DNA of 64,000 bases from Acidobacteriaceae bacterium (lineage in GTDB: Bacteria; Acidobacteriota; Terriglobia; Terriglobales; Acidobacteriaceae). Location: positions 48,758 to 112,757 of the forward strand of contig PLBY01000097.1 in the NCBI GenBank assembly GCA_003134655.1. The letters are read 5' to 3'. Below the pieces are notes generated by a model that saw only the letters and a list, made by a program, of their open reading frames with translations, made no database searches and was not told the origin of the DNA. Both the position numbers and the translations under genes were made by a program. Positions 7,295 to 15,470 of the stretch are shown piece by piece. Positions within the stretch are counted from its first letter, which is position 1. Each line of letters opens with the position of its first letter.

Positions 7295-8035
7295 CTAGGC
7301 TGACGCCGACTGAAGCTGCTGCTCGATCTGCTGGTGCGCCTTCCCCTTTTTGGCGGTCGGCGTTTCTTTCGCTGGGGCTGCCGGAGCAGGTGCAGCCTTG
7401 GGCGCTGGGGCCGGAGCAGCTTTCTTCGCGTCCCGCGCTTGCTGCTTCTGGAACAACGCCAGCCCATCAACTGCCGCCTCGAATGCCTTGGCGTAGCTCC
7501 TGATCTCCGGCAACGTAATACCGCCGCTGGCCCCGATCATAATCAGCGGCCACCCTTCAGCCACAATGACGTCCAAGTACTTGCCGTCCGGCGTTGCAGT
7601 CATCTTCGAGAGGTCCAACCCGCGTGCCGCCCATGCTGCCTTTAACTTCTCGAACGTCGTAGTCTGCTTGTTGGCTGGTACCGGCGGCGCCGCTGCCGGA
7701 GCCTCCGGCTTCGGCTGGTCTGCTGCCGCTGCTGGTTGAGGTTGAACTGCTTTGGTTGCTGCTTCACGCTTTTTTGCTTCGCGCTGTTGCTTGTTCATTC
7801 CCATCGTCTTACGCTCCTTTTCTGGATTGACTTTCTTGAACTCGAACTGCCCCTTGATGCACTCCTGAAAGAACGTGCCCTTGCTCTCTGCTGCCATCAA
7901 CTGGTTGAACAGCTTTGCTGGTACGCCTTCGAAGTCATACATCGAACCCTCGAGGAACAGAACCCTCAGGACTCTCGACCTCTTCTCATGCCCAACGGAG
8001 GCGATGTTAGTAGATTTGACGTGTACCAGATCCAC
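7295..8035 (-). CDS. KTSC-domain protein with Ala/Pro/Lys-rich tail
   Basis: Residues 1-66 fit the KTSC domain: STNIASVGHE, LRVLFLEGSMYDFEGVP, and LMAAESKGTFFQECIKGQF. KTSC domains are small modules often found in phage or mobile-element proteins; the biochemical role is unknown. A basic linker (NKQQREAKKREAA) and a PAAA-rich stretch lead to a central folded segment at about 125-190 (TTTFEKLKAAWAARGLDL, WPLIMIGASGGITL), then a second Ala/Pro/Lys-rich tail to residue 246. The start is GTG 8035 with AAGGAG upstream. The low-complexity tails, the AT-richer flank (8036-8300) and the position inside the EPS operon on the opposite strand mark it as foreign. Confidence 0.65.
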   Translation of the reverse strand: MDLVHVKSTNIASVGHEKRSRVLRVLFLEGSMYDFEGVPAKLFNQLMAAESKGTFFQECIKGQFEFKKVNPEKERKTMGMNKQQREAKKREAATKAVQPQPAAAADQPKPEAPAAAPPVPANKQTTTFEKLKAAWAARGLDLSKMTATPDGKYLDVIVAEGWPLIMIGASGGITLPEIRSYAKAFEAAVDGLALFQKQQARDAKKAAPAPAPKAAPAPAAPAKETPTAKKGKAHQQIEQQLQSASA

Positions 8036-8298
8036 TTATCATCTCCTTTCCTCTCAGCAACTTATAAGCACATTATAATTACCACCCCGTTGACGTCCTA
8101 CCGATTTCATTGTCTGACCAACACTATATGGACGTAGTTATCACTGGGTTACACCGCCAGTTACAACGATTCACAGTTTATTCACAGCAGAAATAGATAT
8201 TGCTTGACTTACGAGCTGGATGGACCTTAGTGCTTATGTATGCCAGTGATAAGTAAGGGGGTTAGGTAATGAATCAAATGGCACAGAATCAAAGGTGA
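8036..8298. other. AT-richer flank of the KTSC block with 9-codon leader-like ORF
   Basis: This stretch is visibly richer in A and T than its surroundings and must hold the promoter of the leftward KTSC operon. At 8269-8298 a frame ATG...TGA of nine codons (MNQMAQNQR) has an AAGGGGG ribosome-site-like sequence upstream, and its frame runs, after the TGA, directly into the wza remnant. It may be the first codons of a gene cut by the insertion, or a leader peptide. Confidence 0.35.
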
Positions 8299-8457
8299 AA
8301 CGCCAAGGCGCGGGCTGAAACTTCCCGATCGGGCTTTACCGGGACCGGAACGGGAGGCAGTCGTACAACGGCCGCGAAACCCGGAGGAGCGGATGGCCTG
8401 GGAAACCCCTTACTCGGAGGGGAGCGTCATCCGCTCTACCGGTTACGACCCAGCGAC

Positions 8458-8991
8458 GTGGTGGAGATCAGCTTTACCGTCGCCCCGGAATTCAACCAAA
8501 CCCTGACCGTGCAGCCGGACGGCTACGTGATGTTGAAAGACGCGGGCATGGTGGACGTCCAGGGGCTCAACCTTCAGGAGTTCAGCGACGCGGTACAGAA
8601 GGCGTACCGGGGATATCTGCACGATCCGCAGGTGGCGGTGGCACTGAAGGAATTCGAGCGGCCGAGCTTCATCGTGGGAGGCGAAGTCGGCAAGCCAGGA
8701 AAGTACGAATTGCACTCGGACACGACGGTAGCGGAGGCGGTGCAGATCGCGGGCGGACTTACCCAGCAGGCGAAGCACTCGCAGGTCGTGCTGTTCCGGC
8801 GAGTCAACGACGATCTGGTGGAAACGCGGCTGCTCAATCTGAAGAAAATGCTGAATGAGAGCAGCCTGAAGGAAGATGCTCATCTTCGGCCGGGAGATAT
8901 AGTTTTCGTTCCACAGAACTCGATTTCGAAAATTGCACGCTTCCTGACCAAGCCTTCCCTCAGCATGTATTTCAATCCTACCCAATTCTAG
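8458..8991 (+). CDS. polysaccharide export protein (Wza/GumB family), 5' end missing
   Basis: Outer-membrane/periplasmic export component of the EPS system. The segment contains the polysaccharide-export domain (DVVEISFTVAPEFNQTLTVQ, DGYVMLKDAG) and a SLBB-like domain (PSFIVGGEVGKPGKYEL, TVAEAVQIAGGL), ending with a short C-terminal helix. The frame is open back to a TGA at 8296 and translates as family-like sequence (LYRLRPSDVVEIS), but no ATG, GTG or TTG occurs between that stop and the GTG at 8458, which lies inside the domain. The native start and signal peptide are therefore absent; see the fragment at 6940-7086. As it stands the gene is probably not functional unless expression uses an unusual start. 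Confidence 0.8.
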   Translation: MVEISFTVAPEFNQTLTVQPDGYVMLKDAGMVDVQGLNLQEFSDAVQKAYRGYLHDPQVAVALKEFERPSFIVGGEVGKPGKYELHSDTTVAEAVQIAGGLTQQAKHSQVVLFRRVNDDLVETRLLNLKKMLNESSLKEDAHLRPGDIVFVPQNSISKIARFLTKPSLSMYFNPTQF

Positions 8992-9012
8992 AAAAGGATT
9001 TCTCAGAGTCGC

Positions 9013-10515
9013 ATGCCATCAGACGAAGACCCTTATCGCGGGCGAGAGCAGGCTGCCACGCCAACTTTGCGGGAACTGGTCATGGTGCTGTTCCGCCAGC
9101 GAAGGGCCTTCGTCTGCGTCTCAGGACTGGTACTGGCGATAGCAGTCCTGTATGCGTTCGCGGGGACCAAGTATCAGGCCAACATGAAAGTGCTGGTGAG
9201 GAGGGGACGGGCGGATGCTCCGGTGAGCGTGGCGGAAAGCGCTCCACTGGACCTGACGCGGATGGAGATCACGGAAGAGGAGTTGAATTCTGAGGTGGAG
9301 CTGCTGCGGGATGATGAGGTCCTGCGGCGTGTGGTGGAGGAAACCGGGGTTGGCGGACGCGACTGGCTCCACTTTCTGCGGCTAAGCGAGGGGAAAGCGC
9401 AGCGAGTGGAGCGGGCGGCGCGGCGGCTGGCGAAGAGGTTGCAAGTGCAGCCGGTGAAGAAAACAAACCTGATTGCGATCAGCTTCGCGGCGGACGATCC
9501 GCGGGTCGCGGCGAAGGTGTTGCAATCGGTGGCGAACGCTTACCTGGAGAAGCATATGGAGGTGCACCGGCCGGCCGGGCAGTTCCGCTTCTTCGACCAG
9601 CAACGAGGCGAATCGAGACTGCAACTCGAGGAGGCGAAGGGAAAGCTGTTGCAGTTTACCGCGAGGCATGGAGTTGTGGAGGCGGCACAGCAGCGTGATC
9701 TGACGCTGCAGAAACTGAGCGAGGTGGATGCGAGTTATCGGCAGACGCGGATCGATCTGGCCGAGACACAACAGCGAGTGTGGGAACTCGGGGACGAAGT
9801 TGCAAAGCTGCCTGAAAGGACCACCACGCAGGTCCGCATTTCCGACAACCCTGAACTGCTGAGGTCGTTGAAGGCGAGTTTGTTGGATCTGCAGCTAAAA
9901 CGGACCCAGTTGCTGACGAAATTTGAGCCCAGCCATCGTCTGGTGCAGGAAGTCGATCAGCAGGTTGCGCAGACCGAGTCGATGATCGCGGCGGAAAATG
10001 CATTGCCGCTGAGGGACGAGACGACTGACAAGAATGTGCAGCATGAATGGGCGAAGTCGGAATTGCAGCGGGCGCAAGTGCAGTTGAAAGCCTTGCAAGC
10101 GCGGGAGGCCGCGACCGTCACACAGGAGGCCTCCTACCGGGTGATGGCGCGGCAGCTGGGCGAGGACGCGGTCACCCAGGACGACTTGCTCAGCACCGAG
10201 AAGGCCGCGCAGGAGAACTATCTTCTCTATGTGAAGAAGCAGGAAGAAGCGCGAATGGACGATGCGCTGGATGAACGGGGCATCGTCAACGTGGCGATTG
10301 CGGAGCATCCGGTGGTTCCGGCGTTGCCGCTGTCGTCGGCGTGGACGGTGCTGGCCATCGGATTGGCTGCCGCGGGCGCTGCAGGCACGGGTGCGGCATT
10401 TGCGGCGGACCATCTGGATCCTGCATTTCGCACGCCGGAGGATGTACGGGCGTACTTGAACTCTCCGGTGCTGGCATCGCTGCCACGACGGGCACGAGGA
10501 GATCTTTCCGCATGA
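9013..10515 (+). CDS. Wzz/GumC-like polysaccharide co-polymerase (chain-length determinant)
   Basis: A 500-residue inner-membrane protein: cytoplasmic N-terminus with TLRELVMVLFRQRR, first transmembrane helix at about 36-54, a long periplasmic region with coiled-coil stretches (about 190-260 and 340-400), a GNVR-type section around 400-430, and a second transmembrane helix at about 441-465. The C-terminal cytoplasmic tail is short (PEDVRAYLNSPVLASLPRR) and carries no fused kinase domain. It should govern polymer length together with the next gene, the BY-kinase-like protein, whose ATG overlaps this stop codon. Confidence 0.88.
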   Translation: MPSDEDPYRGREQAATPTLRELVMVLFRQRRAFVCVSGLVLAIAVLYAFAGTKYQANMKVLVRRGRADAPVSVAESAPLDLTRMEITEEELNSEVELLRDDEVLRRVVEETGVGGRDWLHFLRLSEGKAQRVERAARRLAKRLQVQPVKKTNLIAISFAADDPRVAAKVLQSVANAYLEKHMEVHRPAGQFRFFDQQRGESRLQLEEAKGKLLQFTARHGVVEAAQQRDLTLQKLSEVDASYRQTRIDLAETQQRVWELGDEVAKLPERTTTQVRISDNPELLRSLKASLLDLQLKRTQLLTKFEPSHRLVQEVDQQVAQTESMIAAENALPLRDETTDKNVQHEWAKSELQRAQVQLKALQAREAATVTQEASYRVMARQLGEDAVTQDDLLSTEKAAQENYLLYVKKQEEARMDDALDERGIVNVAIAEHPVVPALPLSSAWTVLAIGLAAAGAAGTGAAFAADHLDPAFRTPEDVRAYLNSPVLASLPRRARGDLSA

Positions 10516-11216
10516 GAGAAGGAGTCATGAGCGCAGGAGTGTTGTTTGCGCAGTCGACCGTGCGGGAGAAGGTGCGTTCCGAGGAGGAGAGCATACCGGA
10601 GGTGGGGGGATGGAACCCCGAAGACTTTGCTCGGGAGCAGATCCGCGGTCTAGTGCGGCAAGTCTTCTTCTCAAATGTCGAACGACCGGTGAGGCAGGTC
10701 GTATTCAGCGCCATGGATCAAGAAACGGATGTGAAGAGTATTTGCCGGCAAGTTGGGGAGGCTCTGGCGCTGGAGACCGCAGGTAGCGTCGCCGTCGTGG
10801 GAGAGTATCCGCAGGTCTTGCAGAATATCGGGAAGTATCAGCCAAAGCATCAGGACGGAAGTACGCCGCTGCGCGAGGCGGCCACTCGACTGCGAGGCAA
10901 TCTGTGGCTGGTGCCGGCCGCGGAAAAGGATGGACTGCGTCGCACCACCCCATCGTTGCATGCGTATCTGGGCGCCATTTGCGGAGAGTTTGAGTACTCG
11001 ATTCTTGAGGGACCGCCTGCCGTAGAGTCGAACGAGGCAATGTCGATGGCGCAGTTCGCCGATGGAATCATTCTGGTGTTGTCGGCCCGCCGCACGCGTC
11101 GGGTAGTCGCGCGGAAAATCAAAGCGATGCTCGATGCGACGCAGGCGCGCGTCCTAGGGACCGTGCTGACCGACAGGGTTTTCCCAATTCCTGAAGGGAT
11201 CTACCGGCGGTTATAG
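10512..11216 (+). CDS. BY-kinase (CpsD/CapB)-like protein with degenerate nucleotide site
   Basis: A 234-residue protein with the position, size and overall pattern of bacterial tyrosine autokinases paired with Wzz/GumC proteins, but the ATP site has decayed. The P-loop position reads VVFSAMDQETDVKSICRQ instead of a GxxxGKS/T loop, and the Walker B position reads EYSILEGPP without the aspartate. The C-terminal region (FADGIILVLSARRTRRVVARKI, VLGTVLTDR) still matches the family. It lacks the C-terminal tyrosine cluster. It overlaps the co-polymerase by ATGA; a second ATG at 10527 is also possible. Probably a non-catalytic partner of the co-polymerase. Confidence 0.75.
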   Translation: MREGVMSAGVLFAQSTVREKVRSEEESIPEVGGWNPEDFAREQIRGLVRQVFFSNVERPVRQVVFSAMDQETDVKSICRQVGEALALETAGSVAVVGEYPQVLQNIGKYQPKHQDGSTPLREAATRLRGNLWLVPAAEKDGLRRTTPSLHAYLGAICGEFEYSILEGPPAVESNEAMSMAQFADGIILVLSARRTRRVVARKIKAMLDATQARVLGTVLTDRVFPIPEGIYRRL

Positions 11217-11248
11217 AGGCAATTGGCTAACAAGCGGAATGGATTGAA

Positions 11249-12862
11249 ATGCCGTCTTCCTTACTTCATCACGGGCAGCAGAAGGAGCAGGTAGTCGACT
11301 GGGCAAGGCTGATCCCGGGAGAGACTCAGGGGTTTCGCCGCGGCGGGAGGAAGTTGGCTCAGCCGCTTCGAGCCTACAGGTCCGAAAAAGTGGCGGAGAT
11401 TGAGACGAGGCAGGCAGTGCGGGCGCCGGAGAATGCGCTGACTCTGTTGATCCCCGGTCCGCTGCAGAATCGAATGGCGTGGAGATGGGTGCGCGCGACC
11501 GCCGCTGACTTCGCGCTGGTGACGCTGAGCTGGTTGTTGATTGGCGCGTTGCTGGTGCCGCTCCGAATGTTGTTTCCGCAGGTGAGGTCGTTCGGGTATG
11601 CCGCCGGGGCTCCGGTTTCTTTGTTGGGCATCGCCCTGCTGCATGCGGCGTTGATCACCTTGATGGGCTACTCCGAGGGACTCCATGCCGGAGGGGGCAA
11701 CTTGCATCGGCAGGCCCGCATTCTCGGCAAGTCGATATTGTGGGCGACCGCTCTGATGTGCATCGCCTATGGCTTGCAAGGAGTTCCCTGGACCATCTGC
11801 GGTTTGTTCTGTGGGGCTGGCTTGCTGCACTTTGGCGCGCTGTGGACGTGGCGATGGCAGAGCGGGTGGCAGCACGGTTCCGCACGGCGGAGCGCAGACG
11901 TGAGGAACGTGCTGATCGTGGGAGCAGGAGGAGTCGGACGACGCGTGGCGTCGTATGTGGAGGGCCATCCGGAAGCCGGGCGAACGGTGTGCGGGTTCCT
12001 GGACGACCACCGTCCTTTGGGCAACGGAGTGATCGGGCGTGTAAGCGATTTGGCGCGGATGGCGCGCACGGGATTTGTGGACGAGGTGATTCTGGCGGCA
12101 CCGCATGATCGAGGTTTGACCGTGCAGGTAGTCCGCGAGGCGCAGCGTCTGCGGCTTGATGTGGAGATTATTCCGGAGTTGTTCGGATGCAAGCCGGCGG
12201 GCATGGAGGTCGAGCGGGTCGGCGATTTGCCTGTGATTTGTCTGCACGCGGAGCGATTGCCAGCAGCGGGCCTGGCGTTGAAACGAGTGGTGGACGTTGC
12301 GGGAGCAAGTGTGGCACTCGCGGTGCTGTCGCCGCTGCTGGCAATCATCTCCGGGTTGATCAAGATGGATTCGCGGGGTCCTGTCCTTTATTGCGCGCAG
12401 CGAGCGGGGCGGAAGGGGCGGCTGTTCCGCTGCTACAAGTTTCGCACCATGGTGAGCGATGCGGATTCGTTGAAAGACCATCTGCGGCGGAACAACCAGA
12501 GATCGGGACCGTTTTTCAAGATCGCGGAGGATCCGCGAGTAACGCGCGTGGGGCGCTTTCTGCGGCGCTACAGCTTGGATGAACTGCCGCAGCTCTGGAA
12601 CGTTGTGCAAGGAGACATGAGTCTGGTGGGGCCCAGGCCGCATCCGCTGGACGATGTGGCGGGCTACGAAATCGAGCACCTGGCGCGTCTCGATGTCACG
12701 CCGGGAATCACGGGGCTGTGGCAGGTCACCGCGCGGCGCGATCCCTCGTTCGAGCGGGGCATGGAATTGGATCGGGAATACATCCGGACGTGGAGTCTGG
12801 GGTCAGACATGCGAATTCTGCTGAGAACGGTGTTTGCCGTTGTGCGGGGAAGCGGCGACTGA
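11249..12862 (+). CDS. WbaP/WcaJ-type polyprenyl-phosphate glycosylphosphotransferase
   Basis: Transfers the first sugar-phosphate to undecaprenyl phosphate to prime EPS repeat-unit assembly at the inner membrane. The 537-residue protein has four N-terminal hydrophobic segments (about 83-190), a CoA-binding-like Rossmann region (RNVLIVGAGGVGRRVASYVE, about 218-330), a membrane re-entrant helix (KRVVDVAGASVALAVLSPLL) and the catalytic sugar-transferase domain with KFRTM, DELPQLWNVVQGDMSLVGPR and the PGITGLWQV motif. It stops within the start codon of the next gene. Confidence 0.93.
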   Translation: MPSSLLHHGQQKEQVVDWARLIPGETQGFRRGGRKLAQPLRAYRSEKVAEIETRQAVRAPENALTLLIPGPLQNRMAWRWVRATAADFALVTLSWLLIGALLVPLRMLFPQVRSFGYAAGAPVSLLGIALLHAALITLMGYSEGLHAGGGNLHRQARILGKSILWATALMCIAYGLQGVPWTICGLFCGAGLLHFGALWTWRWQSGWQHGSARRSADVRNVLIVGAGGVGRRVASYVEGHPEAGRTVCGFLDDHRPLGNGVIGRVSDLARMARTGFVDEVILAAPHDRGLTVQVVREAQRLRLDVEIIPELFGCKPAGMEVERVGDLPVICLHAERLPAAGLALKRVVDVAGASVALAVLSPLLAIISGLIKMDSRGPVLYCAQRAGRKGRLFRCYKFRTMVSDADSLKDHLRRNNQRSGPFFKIAEDPRVTRVGRFLRRYSLDELPQLWNVVQGDMSLVGPRPHPLDDVAGYEIEHLARLDVTPGITGLWQVTARRDPSFERGMELDREYIRTWSLGSDMRILLRTVFAVVRGSGD

Positions 12863-14181
12863 TGCAGCCGGTCTCCCTGAGAGCCGCACCCTCGGAGGTT
12901 GCCGTCGATTTCCTTGCTGGTGCGGGACGGATCATTCTGCTCCCGCTACAGGCACTGATAGCGGCGCCTACTCTTCTGTTTCTGGCGGCGCTCACGGCGA
13001 TGCTGTTGCGGCATCCAGACGTTGCGTTTTATGAGATCGATCGCGTGGCGCTCGGACTCCTGGTAGTGGGAGTCGTAGGACAAGCGGTGGTCTTACGGCA
13101 GCGGCTGTTCGTGATGGAACGGGTGACTTGGCCGCTGATGGGTTTGACGGTGTTGGCGCTGGCCGGAGTGATCGGCCAGCCTTTCGAGCACGAGACCTGG
13201 AGCCTGCTGGCGTCGAAGTTGATTGTTCCGCTCACACTATTTCATCTGGCGGGGCTGGTGTTCACGGAGGAACGGCAGTTCCGGCAATTTGAGATGTTTG
13301 CGCTGGTCGTGCTGGCGTACTTGAGCTTTACGGCGATCGCGTTCCTGGTGGGTGCACACGCACTGATCTTTCCGCGGTTCATTCTCGATGAAAGCCTCGG
13401 AATTCACATCGACCGGGCCCGCGGACCGTTGTTGCAGGCGGTGGCCAACGGCGTATCGCTGAACATTTTGGGGTTGCTGGCTCTACATGCTTACTGTCGA
13501 GGAAGCGTACGAGGAGTGAAGATCGCGCTCTTGCTGGCCTCGGTTCCCATCGCGATTCTGGCGACCATGACGCGTGCGGTCTGGTTGTCGTTTGGCGGCT
13601 CGGTGGTCGCGCTGATCTTTTTTTCCAGGAACCGCAAGATGCGGCTCGCGTATGTAGGGCTGGCCCTGATGGCCGCGGCTGGGCTGCTCGTGATTCTGAG
13701 TTCGTCGGAGTTCGGGGGAGCGTTGAACGATCGGCTGGAAGAACGGGGTCCGGTGGATTTTCGCGAGGCGGTGTATGCGGGTAGCTGGCAAATGTTTCTG
13801 GAGCGTCCGCTGACGGGATGGGGCTTTCACCAGATGCCGGCCGAGTTGCCGCGCTTTGTCAGCGAGTACAACCAGAAGATGATCTATCCGCACAATACTT
13901 ATCTGGAACTGCTGGCGGAGCACGGGGTCGCGGGACTGCTTCTGTACGTCTGGCTGATGTGGGAGATGGGGCGGTTGGGTCGAGGCGCGATTCCGTCTGG
14001 GGAGAAAAACGGATTCCTCGATCGGAACTTTCATCGAATGTGGCCGATTCTGCTGGCCGTGTATTGGGTGAACGCGGCGACGGTTGTGATGAGTTATCAG
14101 TTCGTGAATGGCTTGCTGTTCACCATGGCGGGGATGTTGGCGGCGCAGCGACGAAGAGCGGAGGCTTCGGCGTCATGTTGA
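12862..14181 (+). CDS. O-antigen ligase/polymerase family membrane protein
   Basis: A 439-residue integral membrane protein with about eleven hydrophobic segments and the Wzy/WaaL arrangement: a large extracytoplasmic loop at about 290-350 containing WQMFLERPLTGWGFHQM and YPHNTYLELLAEHGVAGLLLY, the characteristic PHNxYLELLAE motif. It probably polymerises EPS repeat units or ligates the chain. The ATG at 12862 overlaps the preceding stop codon (TGATG); a longer frame from 12718 reads through the priming-transferase gene and is rejected. Confidence 0.88.
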   Translation: MQPVSLRAAPSEVAVDFLAGAGRIILLPLQALIAAPTLLFLAALTAMLLRHPDVAFYEIDRVALGLLVVGVVGQAVVLRQRLFVMERVTWPLMGLTVLALAGVIGQPFEHETWSLLASKLIVPLTLFHLAGLVFTEERQFRQFEMFALVVLAYLSFTAIAFLVGAHALIFPRFILDESLGIHIDRARGPLLQAVANGVSLNILGLLALHAYCRGSVRGVKIALLLASVPIAILATMTRAVWLSFGGSVVALIFFSRNRKMRLAYVGLALMAAAGLLVILSSSEFGGALNDRLEERGPVDFREAVYAGSWQMFLERPLTGWGFHQMPAELPRFVSEYNQKMIYPHNTYLELLAEHGVAGLLLYVWLMWEMGRLGRGAIPSGEKNGFLDRNFHRMWPILLAVYWVNAATVVMSYQFVNGLLFTMAGMLAAQRRRAEASASC

Positions 14182-15470
14182 CCGTCGCCTATCTCACCAA
14201 TCAGTTTCCGTCCGCGGTCGAACCGTATGTGATCGAGGAGATTGAGGAGTTGCGAAGCCGGGGAGTCCGGGTGATTGCGGGAAGCGTGCGGCAGCCGCGA
14301 GGCGCTCAATCGTCGTCGGTGAACTGTGCCCCTGAAGTCGTATTGCAGCCGCTGGCGATCGTCATTCTGCTGCGCGCGCTGTGGCTTTGTGTGCGGCAGT
14401 GGAAGAGGATTTCTCCACTGATTACGCGGGTCGCTTTTCGTGGCGGGGAAGGGCCAGTGAAGCGACTGAAGGCGCTGGCGCACACCTGGATGGGTGCCTG
14501 CTATGCGGTGCTGCTGGAGGGCCGAGGGATCGATCATATCCACGTACATCACGGCTATTTCGGTTCGTGGATTGCGATGGTGGCGGCCCGCCTGCTGGGC
14601 GTGGAATTCAGCATGACGCTCCACGGATCCGATCTGCTGCTGCATGCAACGTACCTCGACGCGAAGCTCCAGAACTCCGCGTTTTGTTTGACGGTGTCGG
14701 AATATAACCGGCGCTATATTCGTCAACGTTATCCCGACCTTGATGCGGAGAAAGTGATCGTGGCGCGCCTGGGCGTGGAAGTGTCCGAGCATGCGAGACT
14801 CGCGGCACCAAGAGTGCAAACGAAGGGTGACCCATTCACGATTCTGGCCGTAGGCCGGCTGCACGCGGTGAAGGATCATGCGTTTCTGGTTCGAGCTTGC
14901 GCGCAACTTCACGATCGCGGAGTGCCCTTCGAATGCCTGATCGCGGGCGATGGGCCTGAGCGTCGCAACCTGGAGTCACTGATTCGACAGTGCGGGCTGA
15001 AGGGGCGGGTCAGTTTGCTGGGACACGTGCCGCGCGAGCAGATGGAGTCCTTGCAGGACCGGGCGGACCTCGTCGTGCTGACAAGCCGGAGCGAGGGGAT
15101 TCCTCTGGTGCTGATGGAGGCAATGGCGCGCGGGAAGATCGTGCTGGCACCAGCGATTACCGGGATTCCTGAACTAGTGATTGCCGGCCAAACCGGATTT
15201 CTTTACGAACCTGGATCGCTGGATGATTTCGTCGATCGGCTGCTCTTCATTCGCTCACTCCAGCAAGCGCCAGATCATCCCGAGATTCGTCCTTACATTC
15301 TTTCGGCGGCCCGGCAATTGGATTGGGTACGGCATGCGGCGCAGTTGCAGGTTTGGCACAACTTCAACCGCAGCAAAAACCTGGAGTCCTTCGGCGACGT
15401 TTTCGTGCGGCGGATCGCCCCGCAGACGGAGAGTATTCCTGATGAGAATTTTGTACTGCAACAAATATAA
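14175..15470 (+). CDS. GT4-family glycosyltransferase
   Basis: A 431-residue GT-B fold enzyme. The N-domain starts MLTVAYLTNQFPSAVEPYV and includes HVHHGYFGSWIAMVAARLLG and MTLHGSDLL; the C-domain has ILAVGRLHAVKDH, GDGPERRNLE and the donor-binding SRSEGIPLVLMEAMARGK (Ex7E). Similar to colanic-acid type transferases (WcaL-like). It should add a sugar to the lipid-linked EPS unit in the cytoplasm. The start overlaps the previous stop (ATGTTGA) and the 3' end overlaps the next gene by 29 bp. Confidence 0.9.
   Translation: MLTVAYLTNQFPSAVEPYVIEEIEELRSRGVRVIAGSVRQPRGAQSSSVNCAPEVVLQPLAIVILLRALWLCVRQWKRISPLITRVAFRGGEGPVKRLKALAHTWMGACYAVLLEGRGIDHIHVHHGYFGSWIAMVAARLLGVEFSMTLHGSDLLLHATYLDAKLQNSAFCLTVSEYNRRYIRQRYPDLDAEKVIVARLGVEVSEHARLAAPRVQTKGDPFTILAVGRLHAVKDHAFLVRACAQLHDRGVPFECLIAGDGPERRNLESLIRQCGLKGRVSLLGHVPREQMESLQDRADLVVLTSRSEGIPLVLMEAMARGKIVLAPAITGIPELVIAGQTGFLYEPGSLDDFVDRLLFIRSLQQAPDHPEIRPYILSAARQLDWVRHAAQLQVWHNFNRSKNLESFGDVFVRRIAPQTESIPDENFVLQQI

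Noticed and set aside
7075..8300. Calling the inserted block an insertion sequence
   Set aside because: No transposase or integrase motif and no terminal inverted repeats are visible; only an inserted block of unknown type can be claimed.
11261..12679. 472-codon open frame antisense to the priming transferase
   Set aside because: Arg/His/Gln-rich translation without domain pattern; a GC-rich shadow of a gene with clear family motifs on the plus strand.
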